Assembly (NCBI RefSeq): GCF_900005765.1
Contig: NC_041690.1
Coordinates: 310,001-374,000, forward strand
Direction: 5' to 3'
DNA from: Plasmodium relictum
Taxonomy: Eukaryota; Apicomplexa; Aconoidasida; Haemosporida; Plasmodiidae
Length of the DNA stretch: 64,000 bases
The notes below the pieces were generated by a model that saw only the letters and a list, made by a program, of their open reading frames with translations, had not been told where the DNA came from and ran no database searches. A program made the position numbers and the translations under genes. How positions within the stretch are numbered: position 1 is the first letter of the stretch; each line of letters begins with the position of its first letter. Shown here piece by piece: positions 33,601 to 44,984 of this stretch.

Positions 33601-34259
33601 TAATTACCAAAAGTGGGAACCTTTTTAATTATTAGGTTTTCATCATTTTTTTCTAGCGTCTTATCTTTTTTTTTTTTAGTTTTGCTTTTAGAAAGATTTG
33701 GGTATTTCTGCTTTTTTTTCCTATCATTAGGCTTTGAATAAATAGGATGTTTTGACTTTACAATTGAGCATATAGTTGGAAGTTCATAGTGCTTTTTATA
33801 ATCAAATCCCCACGATAATGGATTAGATTTATGGAGTGTTACATATGATAGTGATGATACTCCATATTCTGTATTTGGATTATGAGATACATATTTTGGA
33901 GTAACACTAGATCCTGGTAGATGTAAGAGAGTTCCGTTTTCCTCAAATTTTTTATTTCTGTATTCTAATGGGTTGAGACACAATGAATCAAATTCTTCAC
34001 TTTTAGTTTTTTTTGAAATTATTTTTTTCTTTTTTTTTTTGTTTTTGTTTTTGTTTTTTTCATTTTTAATGTGATTTTTATAATAAGCTTTATTAGCTTC
34101 TGAATATACCTCTATGACATTTTTTATTTCTTTTTCTGATAGTGGGTTTACGTCACTTACGTTTCTTACAACAGTTCCTCTATTCTTAGGTATTCTTCTA
34201 AGAGGAGTTAGTGGTTTTATTATTTCACTTTGCGTTCTCATAATATAAAAAAAATACAA
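30699..34259 (-). CDS. Low-complexity protein with a Gln/Pro repeat region, 1186 aa; probably 5' part of a gene continuing to 27448
   Basis: The most N-terminal ATG gives MYFFYIMRTQSEI; the second Met (residue 7) gives MRTQSEIIKPLTPLRRIPKNR, which may be the true start. The first 210 residues include dense, probably conserved stretches (LTPLRRIPKNRGTVVRNVSD; LHLPGSSVTPKYVSHNPNTE; SNPLSWGFDYKKHYELPTIC). The centre is Asn/Ser/Lys-rich. About residues 670-870 are a degenerate IPQIQTQ-type repeat, unlike anything else in the window. The frame ends in TAG at 30701-30699, just after a run of seven A's. One extra A there would carry the frame on into the next ORF (27448-30624). No domain, signal peptide or membrane segment recognised. 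Unknown function; a cytoskeletal or scaffold role is conceivable. Confidence 0.6.
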   Translation of the reverse strand: MYFFYIMRTQSEIIKPLTPLRRIPKNRGTVVRNVSDVNPLSEKEIKNVIEVYSEANKAYYKNHIKNEKNKNKNKKKKKKIISKKTKSEEFDSLCLNPLEYRNKKFEENGTLLHLPGSSVTPKYVSHNPNTEYGVSSLSYVTLHKSNPLSWGFDYKKHYELPTICSIVKSKHPIYSKPNDRKKKQKYPNLSKSKTKKKKDKTLEKNDENLIIKKVPTFGNYKEYEISDCSEGKNKSNEELNECIKNIENSIKGNDNLDTFNENLDISSHYPDSNEDSKNNLSNYKLVNGIKIIENNNDNCITPLKKEYNKIESKNKNTDNDYKKESIMHKISELNLVHSKNENSLNIYPTLSPDRILSNSTLMEFKFLNIGLNNSNNQHMNYNNCVLECSNDSRINNKSSCNNLNDTPSHKENYQDANYWNGEKHKNDIPNYSTTEDFKSKPKVRINPKLSKQKESYYEYSEEESDKNSKKSSSIKHKKYSRTKEKNYKSSINGSNRNNNDKKNKKKAKIFEMNNSLNNNLNKETNSSNEIFRNQNKNKYSKKYSMHSNDSRKGQSVSNNKRNYTSHNNINSKYNSQKNLSMNFSNTTHPRSKESQCANIKTSNNIIANNPLIQKSLEIQQSQIYKTENLPNEQSYMQKEVTYVHRNLPINQMKINSREEAHIPSIQVYTPLIQANMHEAQSITHNTQAQMLHEQQTHKLQNQLSPIQAELTHIQTHIPQCETKIYQPNSHLPHIQTNVAEQHIIPQVQLQIPHVKSQISQIQNQILQIPTVISKMQSPMYQIQNQIPINQTHTQIPPMQNPIQLQTQVPQSQPQIPEVQTKFPQSQIPTPQIQTQNLQIQNHTSQLHTQVPLMQKSIISDQVQLSQVHTNEELKSPNKLCNLVELSKRCLDLKNYNNAYSLCNIQNQGEYNIENCFVKSFNPNNTSYNRVISNVNNLENNLYMQNNSVNSLSECNKNTDSTKMNNIKGKCIEQIKTLDSTINFVRSENEIPWLKSYIDIQSPTIKNRISNMNYLSVDFNDGKQNVNCNTYNSDEILANHQNFQLFNNNTYKPNNSQLELNKNGINQIDVSHIIKASNENLINLQNKQLLNILHEESNGKSNATKNIIYHGNDNLNVQRQSNINENSQNFLDNTNKHVSCMNYINVKDFSENFLNKTNNIIIPSIPNEIINKNQLVQNNIKKTDYLN
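31650..32260 (-). repeat. Gln/Pro-rich degenerate heptad repeat (coding)
   Basis: The minus strand encodes about 25 imperfect repeats of six to eight residues of the form IPQIQTQ / VPQSQPQ / MQNPIQLQ. Codon choice varies between copies, so it is an old, selected or diverged repeat rather than a fresh slippage product. Gln is otherwise scarce in this Asn-rich parasite's repeats. Confidence 0.8.
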
Positions 34260-36057
34260 AAAAAAAAAAAAAAAATATTTCTATATTTTAGGAAATTAAA
34301 ACATTTAGAATGGCACAAAAGTTTCTAATATAATGATATATTTTTATTTAAAAGTAATATTATTTATTTTAAATATTTTCCTTTTCATTTAAAACATTCT
34401 TATTTTAAATTCAAAATGAACTTAATAATACAACAACAATTTTTTTTTATATAATTGTACAAAATTCTTAAATATTTTTCCTAGAATTACAGATTAAAAT
34501 TTACATATATACAAAGGACAAAAAAACAAGTAAAAATACAAATAAAAAAACAAAAAATAAATTTTCATATATTTATATTTATGACAACAATTAAAAAGAG
34601 ATTGTATTTATTAAAAATAGTTAATTATTTACATATATATGTATGTCCTAATACATTTTTTTTTTTTTTTTTTGTAAAATAGTTCTATATACTAATTAGT
34701 ATTTAAAAAGATTTACTAATTTTTATTTGTTTTTTTATTGAAAATTTTACATTACACTTTTTTTTTTTGATGAGTGCAAAATAAATATTTCACTAAATAA
34801 TTTTATTTGTTCAGGAGAATTTTGAAATTTTTTTTTTATGGCTATCTAAACTAAAAATTTCATAAAGTATTTTTTTATTATTTTTTAGGTGGAGGAGCAC
34901 TAAATTATTATCATTAAGAAATTAAAAAAATTATCATTATATTTTAAATATATAACAACTATTTTTAAATAAAAGATAGACAACAAAATAATATCTTCAG
35001 TTAATAAAAATATATAAGAGTTCATATATCTTGAATAAAAGATTGTATGTACATTAATATATAATGTACATAAAAAAAAAATAAAGCTATGGCAATGTTG
35101 CACACTTAGTCCCATTTGCAGCTGAAATGTATATATATATATATATATATATTAATTTACTTTATATAAAATATATTATTTTAGATAGTAAAAAGAATGG
35201 TTATATACACACTTCGGTAATTCTCTAATATTTAAAAAATAAAGGAGATAATTTTTAAATTATGTCTGTTTTTTATTATAAAAAATTAAAAAAATTATTA
35301 TATGTAAATTCATATATAAATAATTATTGTATAAGTACTATAAATATAATAACCTTTTTCTGGGAAATATTTGTATCTTTTTTTAAATGAGTATTTTCTT
35401 ATAGTCTTTATTTTGTAAGTTTATAATAAAAACTTATTTATAGGTGCATAAATAATAATTTTTATAAAAAATACAAAAAAGAACAAATTTAGAGGGAAAA
35501 ATAAAAGTATAGTTTTTGATTTAATTTTTTTTTTTAAAAACTAATAAATAAAATATATTTACAATACAACAAAAGCTTTGTTTACATTAACATAAATTGT
35601 TTTATTTTAAGAAAAATTTTAAGAGTAACTACAAAGCAATAGCATTTATATAATGCCCTTGTATTTTTTTATTTTTAAAAGAAGAATAAGAATTACTTTA
35701 TTTCTTATGAAATGAAATTTTTTTTTTTTAGATTATATTTTGTTTTCTTAGTTAAATGAAGTAAACAAGCTTATTTTTCTCTATAAAATTTACTTTTTTT
35801 TTTTTATATACTAATTGTTTATTTATACTTAAGACTTTTGTTTAAAATTTTTGCACTTTAATTTTTTCTGCTTGAACTTTTTATTTTCAAAATTTTTTAT
35901 TTAAACTTTCTTTTGTTTTTATTTTATTTTGGTTCATATTTAAATTATTAACAGAAAATTGTTGTAGTTTTTATAAGCAAATGATTGTCTAAAAATACAC
36001 ATAGTTTTGAAAGTAAATAGTTTTATTAATTTTTTCCTTTAAGTTAAAAAAAAAAAA
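34260..36057. promoter_or_regulatory. 1.8-kb divergent promoter region
   Basis: Lies between a minus-strand gene (start 34259) and the TMEM43 gene (start 36058), so both promoters are here. Contains T runs near 34659-34674 and a (TA)n run at 35129-35152. A 71-codon minus-strand frame at 34900-35115 has no support. No RNA gene recognised. Confidence 0.5.
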
Positions 36058-38344
36058 ATGTTTAACAATGAAGAATTTTGTTTTCCTAAAAAGATCTTAT
36101 CTATATCTGCAATGGCTCTTACTGTAATACTTTTGATATTTACTATCATAAATGAATACAAATATGTCACTTATTCTAAAGAGTTAAGACCAATAATAAA
36201 AAATGCAATACCAGTATGAAAATAAGAATTATATATAAGATTTCTTTTAAAATTTTAAATATGATAATAAAAATTTTAAAATTGAAATTTATATTTCATA
36301 TGAGAATTTCATTTTTATTGTAGGTTTCATGCATTCCTCTAGAGGAAAATAATGGAAAAATTATACATATAGTAAGAAAAAAAAAAAGAAAAAAAAAATT
36401 TAAGTAGCTAATTTGGAAATAATAATATTAGGTTATTATTTTTAATTAAATCATTTTGAATAGAATTGTCCATTACAAGATCTAGAAACCTTTTATGCAC
36501 CATCAGAATTCAGTAGTAATATTTATTCTTTTCGAGGAGTGTTTTTTGAAATTAAAGTTGAAATGTACCAATGGATCAGAGATTATGGAAATTTAGGTTT
36601 ATATGCACGGGGAAGATTTGAAGATCACTTAGTACGAACACCCTATAATTTTCTTTTTTTCTTTAAAAGAAGAGAAAATCCCACGTACATGCCAGCTGTT
36701 GGAAATGTAGGGAGAAAGGTTATATAAAAGTTTAAAATAAGATAAAAAACACAGTTATTTCTCTGTCATTATTTATAAGAATCATTTATTTATTTAAATA
36801 TATTGACATTTTTTTTTTTATATTACATAAAGAAATGAATATGTATAATATAAAAAATAAGGGGAGATATCATTTGTATTCATTTAAATTATACTTAAAA
36901 TTCTATGTTTTAATATTAGATATTTCAATAATATTTTAAAAATTTTCTATATTTTTACTAAATTCGTATGATTATTACTTTACAAATATATACATATTTT
37001 TTAAATAAATGTTTTATTTTACTAATATATTTGTAGTATGCAAATTATGCAAAAGCTGGAAATTACAGGCTTCCTAAGAATGCACTCGTGAATTTTCAAA
37101 AAAAAAAAAAATTAGATTTAGTAGATGATGGCTGGTTTACTGAGTCTGAAATTAAACCTCCTTTTACCATTGATCATTTGAATACTAATGTTTATAATAA
37201 TTACTTATATACAGGAGACCCATTAAATCCCCAAGTACATTTATTATGAAATATTATAATAATTTTTTTGCGAGATAACTTAAATATTACTTAAAAAAAA
37301 AAAAAAGAAATTCTAAAAAAAATAAAAAGAAAAATAAATAGAAAAGAAATGGTTAACCTATATATGAGTAGAAATAAATATATTTCTTCAAAAATCAAAT
37401 TAAGACAGTAATAACGAAAGGGAAATACTAAAATGATTAATAAATAAAAAAGATTAAAAATATATAAATATTTTAGTTAAATGAATCATTTATGTTTCTT
37501 CTTTCTTGGCAAAAATAAGTTAATGTATTATTTTAATTTATAGGTAGGTGATATAAGAATATCATTTTATGGTAGTACAGCTGAACATGCAACAGTTGTA
37601 GGTGTTCAAAGATCAAGGCTAATGAATACCATATTTGAAATAGATGACATAAATATAATGAACCAAAACATAACATTATTATCTGAAGATAATAGAACAA
37701 TGATCAATCAAACTAAAGATTTTATTCATAAAAATTATGGGAACATAACATCTTTGTGGCTATTTCGAATAATTACATGTTTTTTCGTATCTACACAAAT
37801 ATTTTCCTTCCTTTCAGATGGGTCAAAAGTAATATATAAAAAAGGGGAAAAAAAAATTTATGAATTACTTTATATGCATACATATTAAATTTTAAAAATT
37901 TTTTTTGAAAATTATAAAAACAAAATGCTTTAAAATTTTTAGAATCTATTTTGGAGATATAGTGTGAGTTTAATTTCATCTGCAATTGTTCTATCACTTT
38001 TTCCCTGCATTTTTTGGTTTTTTTGTGATACAGCTGTTTTTTTATTTTTATTTGTATTAATCTTCTTTATGTCCGTATCCTTACTATTTATATGCAACAG
38101 TGAAATGGATGAAGGATATACTGAAATGAAAAATTATATGAAGAGATCTGTTACTGAACCAACAAATTATACATTTTTAAATATACCAGATGAAGGTGGG
38201 GATATGTATGAAGATTATAATTATCAAAAAAATAATGTTAATGTCGTCTTTAACTCAAATAGTGATATTTCTTTTTCTCAATCCATACATAAACAAAATG
38301 GAACACAATCCGAATCTTCTCCTAATTACATATATCGTAATTAA
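36058..38344 (+). CDS. TMEM43: TMEM43 (LUMA) family membrane protein, six exons, 447 aa
   Basis: Exons: 36058-36213, 36324-36371, 36464-36718, 37037-37234, 37544-37828, 37943-38344. All junctions are phase 0 with clear GTA/GTT donors and TAG acceptors. An N-terminal membrane helix lies at about residues 12-32. A lumenal domain follows, containing VEMYQWIRD and, after PLNPQ, VGDIRISFYG, two hallmarks of the TMEM43 family (VEMYQW, VGDLRVSF). Three hydrophobic segments occupy residues about 285-385, as in the animal protein. The family sits in the ER and inner nuclear membrane; in animals it binds lamins and emerin. Malaria parasites lack lamins, so its partner here is unknown. The C-terminal 65 residues are hydrophilic and specific to the parasite. 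Confidence 0.88.
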
Positions 38345-39284
38345 TAAATTTATTTTAAATTAAAAAAAAAAAAAATTATTTTAATTATAATATATTTCAT
38401 CAAGCAAACTTCTTCAAAATATGTTATATATGATATTTAATTTGTCAATTTTTTTTTTTTATGTTAAAATTGAAGAAAAAAAAAAAAAGAGTATATTAAA
38501 AAATGAAATCCCTTTTAAATAAATATTATTTATATTTTATTAATTTTGTATGAACTGGTGGAAAATAAAAGAAAATTTTCTATAATGAAAATTAAATTAC
38601 GTTACTTAAATTATTCTTTTTTTTTTTTTTTTCAATTTCTATATTCATTTTTTGTTTTTTTTTTTTCTGTCATTATGCAAATTTTTTTTATTTTACCAAT
38701 TTATATTTATTTTTATTGTTAACATTTTTTTTTGTTCATTTTTAAATAATATTTTGTTCCATAAATTACGTAAGTATATTGTGATGGTTTTTGCAATTTT
38801 AAAATCCTTATTTTTTATTATTTATAAAAAAGAAAATTAATTTTACTTATGCCTACACATATTTGTTTATTTTTATTCTTATGTAAATTTAAATATAATG
38901 CATAAAATACTAAAACAAAATACTTGATAAAATTATAAAAATTAAAATTTTTCTGAATATATTTTTTTTTTTTCCTATAATAATTTTTCTTTATTTCTAA
39001 AACAAACTTTTTATTTTTTTACAGCCAGTCAAGCTTAAAAATTAACGAAATTTTTATTTAATTTTTTTTTTTTTTAAATTTCAATTTAATTTTTTTTTGA
39101 AGAAAATATATAGATATTTATGAAGTGTTTTAATAATAAATTATCAAACAAATAATCTCTATTTATAGATAAAACAATAAAAACACAATGTTTTTTTTTT
39201 TTATTTATGAATAATATTTTTTCTATAGGCTTATTTAAAAAAAAATATTAAAATTTCGCTAGGTAATGTAGAAAAGTATAAAAC
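38345..39284. other. Intergenic spacer upstream of DGK
   Basis: 940 bases between tandem plus-strand genes. Made of alternating T and A runs. A Phe/Ile-rich 62-codon frame at 38652-38840 is a by-product of poly(T). The DGK promoter should be here. No specific element recognised. Confidence 0.55.
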
Positions 39285-41476
39285 ATGAAGTATATTTTTT
39301 TATTTGTAAATCCAACTTCTGGTGGAAATAAAGCATCTATATTTACTGAAGTAAAACATAAATGGAAAATTTCTATATATATATATATATATGTATATTC
39401 ACATGTTAGATTATTTTATGTATAATTTTAATTAAATATGTTTACGTTTAGTGGATAATGAAATGTTTCTACATATACAAAAAAAAAAATTTTAATAAAA
39501 TATTCATATATTTGATGTAATTTCCTCTAAAATGTGAAATTTTAGAAGAAATTCTTAAACATGATCTATATTTATTATTTCATTTGACTTTTTTTTTTAT
39601 TAAATGTACAATGCAAAAATATAAATTTTGTTAGTTTTATATACGTACGATAATAATTTTGAAATGAATGATTATTAGTACATGATATATATATGTATAT
39701 GTAAAAAAAAAAATATGTACACAAAAATTCGTTGGAAATTTTATAATTTTTTAAGCATTTAAATATTTAAATTATTGCATAAAAGGTTATTGTTAATTGG
39801 TAAATTAAAAATAACATTCAGTAATATTTGAATAAAAATTATTTGTAAACTATTTAAAATAAATGTAAATTAAAATAATAAGATAATTTTTTTAAAAAAT
39901 GGTCTTTGTAATGAAAAATTTTTTTCTAAGTAAAATAAACATTATTACTTTAAATGCTTCAATACATATATGATATTAATTAAATGTATAAAAAAAGAGA
40001 ATATATATGCATATATTAACATTATATATTTTTTTTTTTTTTTTTAAGTTTGGTGTAAATGAGATAATATTTCATAAGCCTCATAAATGCCACTTTTTCA
40101 TTTACAACATTTTGGAAGGTGAAAAAGGAAAAAAGACAGGATTTATAAATTTGAGATCAATAACAAATAATCTCAGGAAAACTGAAAGCAAAGCTATTTC
40201 TAGTTTATCTAAATCTAAAAGTTTTACTGATAAAAATAATTTATCATTAGAAAATAAAGATAGCTCATTAAAAAGTAAAGTCTCATCAAAAGTAAGAAGC
40301 CCAAAAAATGTTCATATAGACAATGATAAAAAAATTAATTTGGATAAACAAAGCGAACATAAAGATGAAAAAAATAAAGAATTGGTAAATGATACTAAAA
40401 GGAATGAATTAAAATGCGAAAGTAAAAATAGTAGAAAAGAAAGTGAATTGATAACAAAAAGGTCTAATGAAAACAAAGACATACTTGTATATGTTTTAGT
40501 AGCTGGAGGAGATGGAACATTAAATTGGGTATTAAAAGAATCAGAAAATTATAACATTGATAATAATAAATTTGCTATTGGTGTTATTCCATTTGGTACT
40601 GGAAATGATTTTGCAAGAGCTTTTGGATGGAAAAAAATTGATGGAATTTTTAGTCATTCTTTTTTATTTAATATATTACAAAAAATTGTTGATCAAACCT
40701 TTAAATCAAAAATAGAAAAACATGATTACTGGAATATAGAAGTTGTTTTAAAAGATGATGGATATTTTAATAAAATTAATTCGAAAACTAAAAAGAAAGA
40801 AACATTAAAAGAAAATAATGAAAATATAAAAAAACTAAAACTTTGTATGAGTAATTATTTTAGTATTGGTATTGATTCAAGAATAGGTAGAGGGTTTGAA
40901 AGGCATAGAAAAAAAAATGCATTATGTAATAAAGTTGTATATGCTGTTGAAGGTTTTAAAAAAATTTCTTTTAAAAAAAATATTCCAGTTAATTTAATTA
41001 TAGATAAAATGGTTACGGGTGAGAATCATGATGATGTTATTTTTACTACTAATGGTGGTGATTCGTATCCTTTATTAAAAAAAGCAATGAGCATCATATG
41101 CATTAATATTCCATCATTTTCTTCAGGTAATGATATATGGAATTATACTCATAAAATAGGTTTAAATTTGCCAAAAAATTTAACGAGTAACGAAAAAAAT
41201 GTATATGAAGGATTAAAAAAATCACAGCAAGAAGTTGGTGATGGTATTTTAGAATTTGTTATATATCAGTCAGGTATTGATTTAGGTTTAGAATTTACTC
41301 TAAAGGGAAGAGCTTATAGAGTACATCAAGGCATAGGTCCATGGAAAATTTTTTTTAAAGAACAAAAATATAATGTTTATTTTCAAGTAGACGGAGAATA
41401 TTATCTTATGTCATTACCGAATTTTATATCTATATATCACTATAAAAAAATAAATGTACTCAAAAATATTTTATAA
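39285..41476 (+). CDS. DGK1: Diacylglycerol kinase, two exons, 497 aa
   Basis: Phosphorylates diacylglycerol to phosphatidic acid, a signal used in apicomplexan microneme secretion. Exon 1 (39285-39350) encodes 22 residues with the FVNPTSGGNK nucleotide-binding start of the kinase domain. Exon 2 (40049-41476) follows a 698-base intron. The catalytic glycine motif VLVAGGDGTLNWVL is at about residue 170, with IPFGTGNDFARAFGW next. The accessory domain contains NYFSIGIDSRIGRGFERHR and, near the end, GRAYRVHQGIGPW and FQVDGEYY. About 100 Lys/Ser/Asn-rich residues are inserted between the two halves of the catalytic domain. No C1, PH or EF-hand domain is present, so this is the short, catalytic-core type. 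Membrane recruitment must use other means. Confidence 0.9.
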
Positions 41477-42851
41477 AAATTTTAAAAACCGATATTATTA
41501 CCGTTTTTATTAAGAAATTATAATTAAATATGGATTGTATAAAAAATTTACTAATAGAAAATAAGAAAATGTATACACTATCATATTTCTTATATGTAGG
41601 ATTATTTTATTAGTGATGTATTTTGGTGTAATTTTAAATTTTGTTTTATTTTTTATATTATTTTTGTTTTTTTTTTTAATATTTGTATTTTGGCAGAATA
41701 TATTAATATAAGCATACATTTTTTCTATGAAGTATCTAGTTGTATCATTTTAATTTATGATTTTTACCTAATATACATTTATATATAAGAGGAAGTATAC
41801 ACTTTCTATATATCTTATTTGTTGTTTATATATGTTTTATTATTAGTAAAAAATTATAATAGAAAAGAAGGTACATATAATTAAGTAGCTTCATAAAATT
41901 AATTGTTTAAAGACATAAATTTATTTTATTTTATTTTATTTTTTTATGATGTATTTTATTACAAATCATAGTTTCTTTATTTTACCTAATGTTGCTTTTA
42001 TAATTTTTTTTTCTATAAATATAAAAGATTTTGTTCATATAAATCTTATTTCCAGTATATGTTTGCATGCGTTATTTTATACAGAATTTTTTTGTATAAC
42101 TAATTTTATATATATATATGTAAAAGAATATAATTTTTAAGAGTATATATATTATTTAATTATATTTTTAAGAGTCAATTTTTTTTTTTTTTCTTTTTTT
42201 TTTTTCATTCTTTTCCTTTTTTTCTTTTTTCTTTCTTTTTTTTTATATTTTCCTATATCTGCTTTAAAATTTTAGATATATATATTTTTCTATTTCTCAT
42301 CCTTTTTCTTTATTTTTTTGTGTATTAAAAAAACGTTGATAAATGATAAAATTAAAAAAACTTGTTAAATGTAAAATGGTAAATTGAATTAAGTGGCTTT
42401 TTATTTTTAATGGATCACAAAGATTTACTGTTAATAATATTTTAAGATTTACAATTTTTCGTTCATATTAATTAAATTTTACTTATTTTATTTTATGTTA
42501 TTTTATTTTATTTTATTTTTTTTCTTTGTAAATATACACTTTGAAGACAATATTTTACAAATTTTTTGGTTTTATTTGTAAAATACATATATTGTAAAAA
42601 AGAAAATAAAATTTTCTGTACAAGTTTTTAAACATAGAAATATAAAAAAAAAAATATATATATATATATATGCGATATTATTTAATATATACATTTCCAT
42701 GGCATTAGTTCTGCTATTTTTTAAAATTTTCAGTTTTATTTAACAAAAAAAAGAAAGAAAAAAAGAAATAGAAATATATTTGCATATATATGTTCTGTGA
42801 TTATTAGAAAAAAACCAAAGGAACTTTTTTTTTTATTTGAATCAGTATCTT
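41477..42851. other. Intergenic spacer between DGK and RAP-domain gene
   Basis: 1375 bases, tandem genes. Contains a long pyrimidine tract at about 42178-42245 and one GCATGC palindrome at 42065-42070. Small hydrophobic frames at 41510-41719 (-) and 41946-42140 (+) have no supporting features. Confidence 0.5.
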
Positions 42852-44805
42852 ATGGAAAAAAAAATGATAATTTTATTCAAAAGTAATATAAGACGCCATT
42901 TTGGAAGTTTAAAAAATGAATTAGAAAAATTTGAAATGTTATCAAAAAGATTTGTAAATAGCATTGAAAAATATAAGAGAGAAAAAAACATTTCAATATC
43001 ATCATATATAAATTATAAAAAAGAGATAAAAGAATGTATTGGACTTTTATTTATTAATAATTTAAATTGTTTGGAAGAAAAAGATTTTAAGATGATATTT
43101 ACTTATAGCATATTATTATCTAGAAGAATATTAATTCCAAAAGATCATATGAAAAATGTACTATTAAGTTACGTCATAATGAAAAAAGAAAATAAAGAAA
43201 AATATATAGATTCTAATAAATTGAATAGTATACGGAAAGAAAATGAAGTAAAAGAATTACTATTAATGCTGAAATTTCTTTTTTATTTAAATGTAGATTT
43301 TGATAAAGTAATTTATAATCATTTATATTCTGAACTAAACAATGAAATAGAATTTTACACATTAGAAGAATTAGTGGAAATAATAAAAATAATATCATCT
43401 TTTAAAAATAAAAAATGGGTTAATTCTAAAGTGTTTTCTCGGTGTATAAATGAAATTATAAAAAGAAATAGTGAGGGAAAGGAGAACATATCTAAATTTT
43501 TAGTAACTATTATAAAGTCATGTTCTCGTCTTAATTATGAAATATATGATATACAAATTTTACTAGAAACCTTTAGGCAAAATTATGATAAAAATAGAAA
43601 AAGTGATATGCACATATTAATAAAAGTCTTATATAATTTATTTTTATGCAATTATCATAATTATAAAAATACTAACCAATTAATAAATATATTAAAAGAA
43701 GAAGTTATGCAAGTAAAAAAAGAAAAAGATTACCCATTATATAAAAAATATTTGTATAATAATATAGTTCTTGATAATAATTTAGATTTTAATACTCAAT
43801 CATCAAAGAATGAATCAGAAATTAATATTTGCAATGACAATATAAATAATATTCATGAAATATACTTTAAAAAGAAAGAACGAGATAATGATATGTTATC
43901 AAGTAGTACTATTACATCATTAAGTTTATATAGACTAAAATTTTTGGATCTTTTTATACGTTCAGATAACTATCTCTACAATTATTTTTATTCTTCAAAT
44001 TCCCATTTTTTTGATTTTATTAAACAACTAAACTTAGAAAGTTAATTATTAAAATATATGAAAAATATATAAACATTTTAAAAAAATTTTATAAAAAGTA
44101 AAATATGAAATTATATTAATATATATATATGTATATATTTATAATTTTATTGTAGATAAAAATATAAAAGAAACTATTTTCAGCAAACAAGTTAAATTTT
44201 TTATAATAGAAAATGGGTAAAAAAAAAAAAAAAAAAAAATGCCCTTTTTATAAAATAACAAATTTATATGTTATTTATTTTATTAGGTTTAGAATAGAAC
44301 ATAAGTATGTAAATATATATCCTATAACATTTTTACCAGATATCAAAAATACTTATGTAGAATTTGTACATAATATTTTCATTAATAAAAAAATGAAAGA
44401 TAGCCCAAATAGATTTCATAAAAACTATTTAAATTATAAAATTAGACATATGAAATTTTTAGGATGGTTAATATATATATATGTATATATATACATTAAA
44501 ATTATTTAAATAAGTTTTATGTTAAAAACATTATTTTCTTTTACATATCATTGTTTTTATAGGGATGCAGTAATATTATATGAATATGAATGGAAAAAGT
44601 TAAGGTTATAAATGAATTAAAAAATTTATGTTGAAAAATTAAAAAATTTATTTATATAATTAATATATATTTTATATTTATGTACGTGTATATATATATA
44701 TATAGTTAAATACTTATATGTATATATTCTATTTACAGAAGTTATAATGAAAAATTTGAGTACATAAAAAAGGCATTTAAAAGTATTAAAAGCTCATCAC
44801 AATGA
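42852..44805 (+). CDS. RAP-domain protein, five exons, 512 aa
   Basis: Exons: 42852-44040, 44156-44216, 44287-44466, 44563-44604, 44739-44805; phases agree at all four junctions. The C-terminus is a RAP domain. KIRHMKFLGWDAVILYEYEW, then KKLRSYNEKFEYIKKAF, fits the family pattern (K..LK.LGW.V..I.Y.EW.KL......+YL). It is assembled across the last three exons, which supports the splice model. The N-terminal 400 residues are alpha-helical, Lys/Leu-rich repeats like other Plasmodium RAP proteins. RAP proteins are RNA-binding and most studied ones act on mitochondrial rRNA fragments. The basic N-terminus (ILFKSNIRRHFGSL) would suit mitochondrial import, an inference. Exon 2 ends directly before a GTAAAAAA donor in a long A run. 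The start is the first ATG of the frame. Confidence 0.8.
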
Positions 44806-44984
44806 ATTTATTAAATGACAAATTAAAAAGTATAAAATATAAAATTTAAAAAGTAGGGCGTAACACCACACCTGTATATATGATAATATAATTTTTTTCG
44901 AATATATAATAGATGATAGAAATGAAATATTTTTTATGAATATTTCTCAAACAAAAAAAAAAAAAAAGGAAAAAAATTAAAATT

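Noticed and set aside
34900-35115. 71-codon minus-strand frame
   Set aside because: Isolated in a divergent promoter region with no recognisable features; composition explained by A/T runs.
38652-38840. 62-codon hydrophobic frame
   Set aside because: Phe/Ile/Leu from poly(T) tracts in a spacer.
41946-42140. 64-codon hydrophobic frame
   Set aside because: Single short frame in T-rich spacer; resembles chance translation of TTT/ATT.
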